A stretch of 64,000 bases of DNA from CAVQBC01 sp963848415 (lineage in GTDB: Bacteria; Actinomycetota; Thermoleophilia; Solirubrobacterales; Solirubrobacteraceae). The stretch lies in contig CAWKDN010000001.1 in NCBI GenBank assembly GCA_963848415.1, forward strand, positions 806,001 through 870,000, given 5' to 3'. Positions within the stretch are counted from its first letter, which is position 1. Each line of letters begins with the position of its first letter. Below are positions 35,729 through 42,871 of this stretch, in pieces. A program made the position numbers and the translations under genes. The notes under the pieces were generated by a model, which saw nothing but the letters and a program-made list of their open reading frames with translations, searched no databases and was not told the origin of the DNA.

Positions 35729-36807
35729 GCGTTCATCTCCTCGATCACGGCGTCGGCGAAGTCAGACGTGCCCACGGCGCTGGGGTCGTCGCGCGTCGGC
35801 TTGAGGTCGTAGGTCACCTTCTCGCCCTTGCGGATGACCTCCGCGATGGCGGCCTCCACGCGGTCGGCGGCGTCCTTCTCGGACAGGTGGCGCAGCAGCA
35901 GGACGCCCGAGAGCATCAGCGCGGTCGGGTTCACCCGGTTCTGGCCCTTGTACTTCGGCGCGGAGCCGTGCGTGGCCTCGAACATCGCGGCCTCGGTGCC
36001 GATGTTGCCGCCGGGCGCGAGGCCCAGGCCGCCGATCAGCCCGGCGCCGAGGTCGGAGACGATGTCGCCGTAGAGGTTGGGCAGCACGATGACGTCGTAC
36101 TCCTCCGGGCGGGAGACGAGCTGGTTGCAGAGGTTGTCGATGATGCGGTCCTCGAACTCGATGTCGGAGTAGTCGGCGGCGACCTTGCGCGCGACGTCGA
36201 GGAAGAGCCCGTCGGAGTGCTTCATGATGTTGGCCTTGTGGGCCGCGGTGACCTTGCCGCGGCCGTTCTCGCGCGCGTAGTCGAAGGCCGCCCGCACGAT
36301 GCGCTCGGAGCCGAAGACCGAGATCGGCTTGATCGAGATGCCCGAGTGCTCGCGGATGACCGAGCCGTCGAGGTCGTGGATGAAGGCCCGCAGCTTCTCG
36401 GCGTCCTCGGAGTCGCGCTCGTACTCGATGCCGGCGTAGAGGTCCTCGGTGTTCTCGCGCACGATCACGATGTCGGTGTCCGGGAAGCGCGTGCGCACCC
36501 CCTCGTAGGCCTTGCACGGCCGGATGCAGGCGTAGAGGTCGAGCTCCTTGCGCAGCAGCACGTTGACCGAGCGGAAGCCCGAGCCGACCGGCGTCGTGGT
36601 GGGGCCCTTGATGCCGACGCCGGTGCGCTTGATCGAGTCCAGCGTGCGGTCGGGGAAGGGGTTGCCCTCCTCGTGGTAGATGTCCTCGCCGGCGGGGTGC
36701 TCATCCCACTCGAAGCCGACGCCGGTGGCCTCGAGCACGCGGCGGGTGGCCTCCGCGAGCTCGGGCCCGGTGCCGTCCCCGGGGATGAAGGTGACTTCGT
36801 GGGACAT
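35725..36807 (-). CDS. Isocitrate dehydrogenase (NAD-type/IDH3-like)
   Basis: A 360-residue beta-decarboxylating dehydrogenase. The sequence VTFIPGDGTGPELAEATRRV begins the fold. Substrate motifs are PVGSGFRSVNVLLRKELDLYA with RPCKAYEGV, VRENTEDLYAGIEYE and the metal/catalytic DNLCNQLVSRPEEYDVIVLPNLYGDIVSDL (in parts). The ENTED motif and short length favour the IDH3-like group over the long monomeric NADP type. A homoisocitrate or isopropylmalate role is less likely with mdh directly downstream. AAAGGA precedes the ATG by about five bases. Confidence 0.88.
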   Translation of the reverse strand: MSHEVTFIPGDGTGPELAEATRRVLEATGVGFEWDEHPAGEDIYHEEGNPFPDRTLDSIKRTGVGIKGPTTTPVGSGFRSVNVLLRKELDLYACIRPCKAYEGVRTRFPDTDIVIVRENTEDLYAGIEYERDSEDAEKLRAFIHDLDGSVIREHSGISIKPISVFGSERIVRAAFDYARENGRGKVTAAHKANIMKHSDGLFLDVARKVAADYSDIEFEDRIIDNLCNQLVSRPEEYDVIVLPNLYGDIVSDLGAGLIGGLGLAPGGNIGTEAAMFEATHGSAPKYKGQNRVNPTALMLSGVLLLRHLSEKDAADRVEAAIAEVIRKGEKVTYDLKPTRDDPSAVGTSDFADAVIEEMNA

Positions 36808-36927
36808 GGGTTCCTTTGACTGGGGTGGGTGCAGCGGCGGCCAAGGCTAGCCCGCCGTGCGCGCTCGCCCGCGCTCGGCCCCCGGACGCTGATGGCGGGC
36901 TTAGGGCGCTGTGCGAGGATTCACACC

Positions 36928-38100
36928 GTGTTCGGTGCCGCCTCGTCATTGCCGCTCGTGCGGCTCTTCGGGATCCGGATCGGGGTCAACGTCTCCTGGT
37001 TCCTCGTCCTCTTCCTGTTCATCTTCCTGTTGTCGGATCAGTTCACCGACATCCTCGGCGACCAGACCACGGGTTACCTGACCGCCGTGCTCTCCGTGCT
37101 GCTGTTCTTCGTCTCGATCGTGCTGCACGAGCTGGGCCACGCGCTCGCCGCACGGCGCGAGGGGATCGGGGTCAGCGGGATCGACCTCTTCTTCTTCGGC
37201 GGGGTGATGAAGATGAGCCGCGACACCGACTCCCCCGGGGCCGAGTTCCGCGTCGCGGTCGCCGGCCCGCTGGTCACGCTGGGCCTGGTGTTCCTCTTCG
37301 GCGCCATCAGCATCGCGCTGGCGGGCGGCTGGAACGGCTTCTACGACTCGGCGCTGCTCGACGGCAGCGCCGCCTCAGACGTGGCCGGGCTCACGCTCGG
37401 CTTCCTGACCACGATGAACATGGTGCTGCTGGTGTTCAACCTGGTGCCGGCCTTCCCGCTCGACGGCGGGCGGATCGCGCGCGCGATCGCCTGGAGGATC
37501 AGCGGCGACCGCGGCAAGGCGACGCGCCTGTCGGCGCGCATCGGCCAGGGCTTCGCGATCCTGCTGATCGGCCTCGGGATCTACTGGATCGCGGTCGGCG
37601 ATCTGACCCAGGGCCTGTGGATGGCGGTGCTGGGCTGGCTGCTCGGCGGTGCCGCCCGCACGGCGGTCATGCAGAGCGCGGTCACCGAGCGCATCGAGGG
37701 GATCACCGTCGCGGACATCATGGACGCCGAGCCGGTGACCATTCCGGCGGACGTCACGGCCCGCCGCGCGTTCGAGGACTACTTCCTGCGCTACTACGGC
37801 TGGGACTGGTTCGCCGTCGTCGACGACGGCGGGCGCTATGTCGGGCTCGCGCACCGCGCGGCGGTCGAGCACGCCGCCGAGGAGGAGGGTGGCGAGCTGC
37901 CGGTGCGCGAGGTCATCGCCCGCTCCGACCAGGAGGCCGAGGTGCGCGACAACGCGCCGCTGGAGGCGCTGCTGGCGTCAGAGCCACTGCGCCGGCTGGG
38001 CGCGCTGATGGCGGTCGACGCCGACGGGCGGCTGCGCGGCGTGGTGACCATGGAGCAGGTCTCGCGCGCGCTGCAGCGGCGGCTCGCGCCGTCGGCCTGA
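36928..38100 (+). CDS. Site-2 protease (M50) with C-terminal CBS domains
   Basis: A 390-residue intramembrane metalloprotease. The zinc motif HELGH lies in a transmembrane helix near residue 68, and the second motif is NLVPAFPLDGGR in a later helix. Six or so helices fill residues 15-245. The C-terminal part (about 260-385) has two CBS-like repeats (VADIMDAEPVTIPADV and VREVIARSDQEAEV). Such Rip3-type proteases cleave membrane-bound regulators and sense nucleotides via CBS. GTG 36928 fits the start of the first helix; GAGGAT at 36915-36920 could be either a ribosome site or a -10 box. Confidence 0.88.
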   Translation: MFGAASSLPLVRLFGIRIGVNVSWFLVLFLFIFLLSDQFTDILGDQTTGYLTAVLSVLLFFVSIVLHELGHALAARREGIGVSGIDLFFFGGVMKMSRDTDSPGAEFRVAVAGPLVTLGLVFLFGAISIALAGGWNGFYDSALLDGSAASDVAGLTLGFLTTMNMVLLVFNLVPAFPLDGGRIARAIAWRISGDRGKATRLSARIGQGFAILLIGLGIYWIAVGDLTQGLWMAVLGWLLGGAARTAVMQSAVTERIEGITVADIMDAEPVTIPADVTARRAFEDYFLRYYGWDWFAVVDDGGRYVGLAHRAAVEHAAEEEGGELPVREVIARSDQEAEVRDNAPLEALLASEPLRRLGALMAVDADGRLRGVVTMEQVSRALQRRLAPSA

Positions 38101-38110
38101 GCCTCCGACG

Positions 38111-39472
38111 ATGCTCGGCGCCGGCGAGCTGGTCGCGCGCTTCGGCGCCCGCGAGCTCTCGCCGGTCGAGGTCGTCGCGGAGTGCCTGGCGACGATCGAG
38201 CGCCGCGACGGCGAGCTGCACGCGTTCTGCCTGCTCGACGGAGACGGCGCGCTGGCCGCCGCGCGCGCGAGCGAGGAGCGCTGGCGGCGCGGCGAGCCGG
38301 CCGGGCGGCTCGACGGCGTCCCGGTCGCCGTCAAGGACGCGATCCTCGCGGCCGGCTGGCCCACCGGGCGCGGGTTCTCGGCGGCCGCCGCGGCGCCCGC
38401 GGCGAACGCCGACGGGCCGCCCGTGGCGGCGTTGCGCCGCCACGGCGCCGTGCCGATCGGCAAGACGGCGCTGCCGCAGCTCGGCTGGAAGGGCGTCACC
38501 GACGGCCCCGGGCGCCCGGCCACGGTCAACCCATGGGACCCGGCGCGCACGGCGGGCGGCTCGAGCGGCGGCAGCGCAGCCGCGGTCGCGGCGGGGATGG
38601 TGCCGCTCGCGCTGGGCACCGACGGCGGCGGCTCGGTGCGCATCCCGGCCGGCTTCTGCGGCGTCGTCGGCCTCAAGGCGACCTTCGCGCGCGTGCCGCA
38701 GTGGCCGCCCAGCCCGTTCGGGCTGCTCTCCCACACCGGGCCGATGGCCCGCTCGGTCGGCGACGTCGCACTGATGCTCGACGTGCTCTCAGAGCCCGAC
38801 GGCCGCGACTGGACGGGGCTGCCGGCGCCGGCGAGCTCCTTCGGGGACGGGCTCGACGACGGCGTGGCCGGCCTGCGGGTCGCCTTCAGCCCGGCGCTCG
38901 GCGGCGACGTCGACGTTGACCCCGAGGTGGCGGCGGCGGTGCAGGCCGCCGCCGACGCGCTCGCCGGGCTGGGCGCCGTGGTCGAGCGGGCCGACCCGCC
39001 GCTGCCGGACACCCGCGCGGTGTTCGACGTCCTGTGGGAGTGCGGCGCCGCGGCGGGCGTCGCGGGGCTTTCGGAGGCGCAGCGCGCCGAGCTCGAGCCC
39101 GGGCTCATGGCGCTGGCCGAGCGCGGCGCGGGGCGCGCGGCGCTCGAGTGGCTGGCAGCCGACAAGGCGCGCGGCGAGCTGGGCGTGGCGATGGCCACGT
39201 TCCACGACGACTGGGACCTGCTCGCGACGCCCACCCTGCCGCTGCCGGCCTTCGCGGCCGGCCGGGTCGTGCCCGACGGCTCGGCGGACCCCGACTGGCA
39301 GGGCTGGACGCCGTTCACCTATCCGTTCAACCTCACCCAGCAGCCGGCGATCACCGTGCCCTGCGGACGGACAGCGGCCGGGCTGCCGATCGGGCTGCAG
39401 CTCGTGGCCCCGCGCCACGCCGAGGCGCTGGTGCTGCGGGCGGCGCGGGCCTACGAAACGGCCTCTGCCTAG
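38111..39472 (+). CDS. Amidase signature family hydrolase
   Basis: A 453-residue serine amidase. The Ser-cisSer-Lys triad is visible: Lys in VPVAVKDAILAAG, cis-Ser in TAGGSSGGSAAAVAAG and the nucleophilic Ser in GTDGGGSVRIPAGFCG. Substrate not predictable. It starts ten bases after the protease gene. Its TAG stop (39470-39472) lies inside the left copy of the IS481 target duplication. Before the insertion, that CTAG would have been shared with the stop of the convergent SDR gene. Confidence 0.9.
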   Translation: MLGAGELVARFGARELSPVEVVAECLATIERRDGELHAFCLLDGDGALAAARASEERWRRGEPAGRLDGVPVAVKDAILAAGWPTGRGFSAAAAAPAANADGPPVAALRRHGAVPIGKTALPQLGWKGVTDGPGRPATVNPWDPARTAGGSSGGSAAAVAAGMVPLALGTDGGGSVRIPAGFCGVVGLKATFARVPQWPPSPFGLLSHTGPMARSVGDVALMLDVLSEPDGRDWTGLPAPASSFGDGLDDGVAGLRVAFSPALGGDVDVDPEVAAAVQAAADALAGLGAVVERADPPLPDTRAVFDVLWECGAAAGVAGLSEAQRAELEPGLMALAERGAGRAALEWLAADKARGELGVAMATFHDDWDLLATPTLPLPAFAAGRVVPDGSADPDWQGWTPFTYPFNLTQQPAITVPCGRTAAGLPIGLQLVAPRHAEALVLRAARAYETASA

Positions 39473-39473
39473 T
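39468..39473. repeat. Left target-site duplication CCTAGT of the IS481 element
   Basis: CCTAGT directly precedes the left inverted repeat and matches the right copy at 40527-40532. It contains the amidase stop codon. Confidence 0.92.
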
Positions 39474-40526
39474 TGTAGTTCCTGAGGAGGTTGTTCTTCG
39501 ATCCGGGTCTCCTTGGAGGCTGAGAGCTGCCAAGCGACTCAGTCCTTCCAAGGAGGGCCCGGATGCAGCTTCACGCTAACGCGGCGGTCAGTCTGATCAA
39601 GCGCCGGCAAGTGGTCGAGCGAGTGCTCGAGCAAGGCTGGTCGATCGCTGAGGCGGCGCGCGCCGCCGAGATCAGTTCTAAGACTTGCGGGAAGTGGGTG
39701 TCTAGATACCGCGCGGACCGAGAGTGCGGTTTGCTGGACCGCAGCTCGGCCCCTAAGACCGTCGCTAACCGCACCTGCGAGCGTCGCGTTGCAGCGATCG
39801 CGGCGTTGCGACGGTTGCGGTTCACCGGCCCGGAGATCGCCGAAACGCTGCGCATGCCGCTCTCGACGGTGTCGGGCATCTTGACGCGGATTGGGATGGG
39901 TCGCCTGGGCCGGCTCGGCTTAGAGCCGGCGGAGCGCTTTGAGCGCGCCCGACCGGGCGAGCTGATTCACATCGACGTCAAGAAGCTGGGGCGGATCGCG
40001 CGGCCGGGACACCGAGTGCTCGGCGGCCAGCCGGCACGCGGACGGGCCGGCTATCACCGCCAGCAGCACAGCCTCGGCTGGGAGTTCGTCCACGTCGCCA
40101 TCGACGACTGCACCAGGCTTGCCTACGTCGAAGTCCTCAACGACGAACGACCCGCCACCGCGATCGCCTTCCTGCGACGAGCCATCGCGTTCTACCGCCG
40201 CTACGGCATCCACGTCGAGCGACTGATCACCGACAACGGAAACGCCTACCGCTCGGCCGCCCACGCGATCGCCTGCCGCGCGCTGGGCATCCGCCACCTG
40301 CGCACACGCCCCTATCGACCGCAAACCAACGGCAAGGCCGAGCGCTTCATCCGCACCATGCTCAGCAGCTGGGCCTACGGCGCGCTCTACCGCAACAGCA
40401 CCGAACGCACCGCCGCGCTTGACGGCTGGCTGCACCACTACAACCATCTGCGACGACACGCAGCCCTCGGCCACAAGCCCCCGATCGCTCGCCTCAACGA
40501 GAAGAACAACCTCCTCGGGACTTACA
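39474..40526 (+). mobile_element. Complete IS481-family insertion sequence
   Basis: The 1053-base element begins TGTAGTTCC and ends GGACTTACA. Terminal inverted repeats span 39474-39499 and 40501-40526 (26 bp, three mismatches, sharing an exact GAGGAGGTTGTTCTTC inner core). It is flanked by direct repeats CCTAGT at 39468-39473 and 40527-40532, a target of the NCTAGN type used by IS481 itself. One transposase gene fills the element. The matching ends, intact duplication and uninterrupted gene indicate a recent insertion. Confidence 0.95.
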
Positions 40527-40531
40527 CCTAG
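39563..40531 (+). CDS. IS481-family transposase
   Basis: A 322-residue DDE transposase. The N-terminal half has helix-turn-helix segments (EQGWSIAEAARAAEISSKTCGKWVSRYRA in parts). The integrase core shows the acidic triad: IHIDVKKLGRI, ITDNGNAYRS and NGKAERFIRTMLSSW. The last codons read out of the element: the inverted repeat ends within an ACC codon and the TAG stop comes from the duplicated target. AAGGAGG lies just before the ATG. Its codon use is visibly less GC-biased than the neighbouring genes, as expected for a mobile gene. Confidence 0.95.
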   Translation: MQLHANAAVSLIKRRQVVERVLEQGWSIAEAARAAEISSKTCGKWVSRYRADRECGLLDRSSAPKTVANRTCERRVAAIAALRRLRFTGPEIAETLRMPLSTVSGILTRIGMGRLGRLGLEPAERFERARPGELIHIDVKKLGRIARPGHRVLGGQPARGRAGYHRQQHSLGWEFVHVAIDDCTRLAYVEVLNDERPATAIAFLRRAIAFYRRYGIHVERLITDNGNAYRSAAHAIACRALGIRHLRTRPYRPQTNGKAERFIRTMLSSWAYGALYRNSTERTAALDGWLHHYNHLRRHAALGHKPPIARLNEKNNLLGTYT

Positions 40532-40532
40532 T
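40527..40532. repeat. Right target-site duplication CCTAGT of the IS481 element
   Basis: CCTAGT directly follows the right inverted repeat. Its TAG (40529-40531) is the transposase stop on the plus strand, and its CTA (40528-40530) is the SDR stop on the minus strand. Confidence 0.92.
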
Positions 40533-41292
40533 CGGCCTGCTCGGTCGGGCGGATGAGGATCTCGTTGACCGCGACGCGGCGCGGGCGGGTGACGATGTAG
40601 GCGATCCCGTCGGCGATGTCCTCGGCCTCCAGGCGCTCGATGTCCGCGAAGCGGTCCGCCGTCTGCTCGCGGATCTCCTCGCGGAGGTGGTCGACCAGCT
40701 CGGTCGCCGTCGCGCCGGGCTCGACCAGCGAGATCCGCACGTGCTGCTGGGCGACCTCCTGGCGCAGGGCCTCGCTGAACGCCCCGACCCCGAACTTGGT
40801 CAGGTTGTAGACGCCGGTGCCCGCGCGCGCCCGGCGGCCGGCCGTCGAGGAGATGTTGACCATGTCGGTCACCCCGCGCGGTGAGTCCTCCGCGGCGGCG
40901 ATCAGGTGCGGGAGCGCGGCGTGAGCGCAGAACAGCAGGCCGGAGACGTTGAGGTCGACCATCCGCTTCCACTCCTCGAGCGGCGCGTCGATGGCCGGGC
41001 CGAGCAGCATCACGCCGGCGTTGTTGACCAGCGTGTCGAGCCGGCCGAGCTCGTCGACGGTCCGCTGCACGGTGGCGACGGCCTCCTCCTCAGCGGTCAC
41101 GTCGGCCTCGATCGCGAGCGCGCGGCCGCCGTCGCCCTCGATCGACGCGACGAGCTCGTCCAGGCGCTCCTTGCGCCGGGCGGCGACGGCCACCGCCGCG
41201 CCCTCCGCCGCCAGCGCGCGGGCGCTGGCCTCGCCGATGCCGCTGCTGGCGCCGGTGACGAGCGCCACCGTGCCCTCGAGTCGTGCTGCCAT
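40528..41292 (-). CDS. SDR-family NAD(P)-dependent oxidoreductase
   Basis: A 254-residue classical short-chain dehydrogenase: cofactor loop VALVTGASSGIGEASARAL, NNAGVMLLG, catalytic Ser in VNISSTAGRR, YxxxK as YNLTKFGVGAF, and VEPGATATEL. A basic patch after the second strand (AARRKERLDEL) suggests NADP preference. Substrate unknown. Its TAG stop is formed by the IS481 target duplication and was probably shared with the amidase stop before insertion. Confidence 0.92.
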   Translation of the reverse strand: MAARLEGTVALVTGASSGIGEASARALAAEGAAVAVAARRKERLDELVASIEGDGGRALAIEADVTAEEEAVATVQRTVDELGRLDTLVNNAGVMLLGPAIDAPLEEWKRMVDLNVSGLLFCAHAALPHLIAAAEDSPRGVTDMVNISSTAGRRARAGTGVYNLTKFGVGAFSEALRQEVAQQHVRISLVEPGATATELVDHLREEIREQTADRFADIERLEAEDIADGIAYIVTRPRRVAVNEILIRPTEQAD

Positions 41293-41396
41293 CGCTCAAG
41301 ACGTCCTTCGTGCCGGGATCAGGGTGCCGCCCGCGGGGCGGCCTCATCGCTCCTTCCCCGCCGGTGGGCCCGTCAAGCCTTACGATCGTCGCCGCC

Positions 41397-42170
41397 ATGG
41401 ATCCCGCTGAGGCGCGCGCCGCCATCCGCCGCGGCGATTGGACCGAGCCGACCGCCGGCGTCGCCCCCGGCTTCGCCCAGGCCAACCTGGTCGCGCTGCC
41501 CGCGGACGACGCGTTCGACTTCCTGCGCTTCTGCGTGCGCAACCCCAGGCCGTGCCCGGTGCTCGAGGTGACCGAGCCGGGCTCGGCGGAGCCCGCGGTG
41601 ACGGCGCCCGGCGCCGACCTGCGCACCGACCTGCCGCGCTACCGGGTGTGGCGGCGCGGCGAGCTCGACGACGAGCTCGAGGACGCCCGCGAGCTCTGGC
41701 GGGACGACCTGGTGGCCTTCCTGATCGGCTGCTCGTTCACCTTCGAGCGCGCGCTGCTGGCCGAGGGGCTGCCGGTCCGGCACATCGAGCAGGGCGTCAA
41801 CGTCCCGATGTACCGCACCGACCGCGCCTGCCGGCCCGCCGGGCGCTTCGCGGGGCCGCTGGTGGTCTCGATGCGCCCGATGGCCCCCGCCGAGGCGATC
41901 CGGGCGGCCGAGATCACGGCGCGCTACCCCACCGTCCACGGGGCGCCGGTGCACCTCGGCGACCCCGCCGGGCTCGGCATCGAGGACCTCGGGGCGCCCG
42001 ACTACGGTGACGCGGTCGAGCTCCGCGACGGCGAGTTGCCGGTGTTCTGGGCCTGCGGCGTGACGCCGCAGGCCGTGGCCGCTGCCAGCCGGCCGGAGCT
42101 GATGATCACCCACGCGCCGGGCCACATGTTCGTCACCGACACCCCCGACGGCGAGCTGGCCATGCTGTGA
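41397..42170 (+). CDS. DUF1445 / putative hydro-lyase family protein
   Basis: A 257-residue protein of the UPF0317/DUF1445 family, related to D-glutamate cyclase. Family landmarks: an Arg-Gly near the start (AAIRRGDWTEPTAG), RFCVRNPRPCPVLEV, DLVAFLIGCSFTFERALL, the VPMYRT segment, and a C-terminal VFWACGVTPQAVA and ITHAPGHMFVTD. The reaction in this lineage is not known. TACGAT (41381-41386) is ten bases before the ATG. Confidence 0.88.
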   Translation: MDPAEARAAIRRGDWTEPTAGVAPGFAQANLVALPADDAFDFLRFCVRNPRPCPVLEVTEPGSAEPAVTAPGADLRTDLPRYRVWRRGELDDELEDARELWRDDLVAFLIGCSFTFERALLAEGLPVRHIEQGVNVPMYRTDRACRPAGRFAGPLVVSMRPMAPAEAIRAAEITARYPTVHGAPVHLGDPAGLGIEDLGAPDYGDAVELRDGELPVFWACGVTPQAVAAASRPELMITHAPGHMFVTDTPDGELAML

Positions 42171-42227
42171 GCGGCCGCGAAGCGTCATGATGCGCGCCGG
42201 TCCCCGAGTCCCTGGAGCGTCCCGCCC

Positions 42228-42812
42228 GTGAGCACCCAAGCCGCCGTCGCCGCCCCCCGCGTTCTCGCCGACGTCATCCCGAGCACGCGCCTGCGCGATG
42301 CCGCGCTGGTGGTCGGCGCCGCGCTGCTGACGGCCGCCTGCGCGCAGATCAGCATCCCGCTGCCGGGCAGCCCCGTGCCGATCACCGGCCAGACCTTCGC
42401 CGTGCTGCTCTCGGGCGCGGCGCTGGGCGCCAACCGCGGCGCGGCCGCGATGGCCCTCTACCTCGTCTTCGGGCTGATCGGGCTGCCCTTCTACTCGGAC
42501 GGCAACTCTGGCGTCGAGTACGTCTGGGGAGCGACCGGCGGCTACCTGGTCGGCTTCATCGCCGCCGCCTACGTCACCGGCATGCTCGCCCAGGCGCGGC
42601 TGGACCGCTCGCCGCTGAGCGCCCTGCCGCTGTTCGCCGTCGGCTCGATGGTCGTCTTCGCCTTCGGCGTGCCGTGGCTCGCGGTGTCGGCCGGCGTGAG
42701 CCTCGGCGAGGCGATCTCGCTCGGCTTCACCCCGTTCATCGCCGGCGGGATCGTCAAGGCGCTGCTCGCCGCCGCGCTGCTGCCTGCGGCGTGGCGCCTG
42801 GTGGGCCGCTGA
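42228..42812 (+). CDS. bioY: BioY-family biotin transporter
   Basis: A 194-residue six-helix S component binding biotin, working alone or with an ECF energizing module. Signature segments are ISIPLPGSPVPITGQTFAVLLSGAALG and GATGGYLVGFIAAAYVTG (in parts), plus the last helix LGFTPFIAGGIVKALLAAALLP. No ecfA/ecfT genes are near, so it either functions alone or uses modules encoded elsewhere. Confidence 0.93.
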   Translation: MSTQAAVAAPRVLADVIPSTRLRDAALVVGAALLTAACAQISIPLPGSPVPITGQTFAVLLSGAALGANRGAAAMALYLVFGLIGLPFYSDGNSGVEYVWGATGGYLVGFIAAAYVTGMLAQARLDRSPLSALPLFAVGSMVVFAFGVPWLAVSAGVSLGEAISLGFTPFIAGGIVKALLAAALLPAAWRLVGR

Positions 42813-42871
42813 GGGTGACGGTGCGCTTGCGCCCCCTGGTCAAGTCGCTGCAAATCGCATAGCCTGGCGGC

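Noticed and set aside
36915..36920. GAGGAT before the site-2 protease as a firm Shine-Dalgarno
   Set aside because: It fits equally as a -10 box (nANNNT) seven bases from the start, as at other genes here, so it was not called either way.
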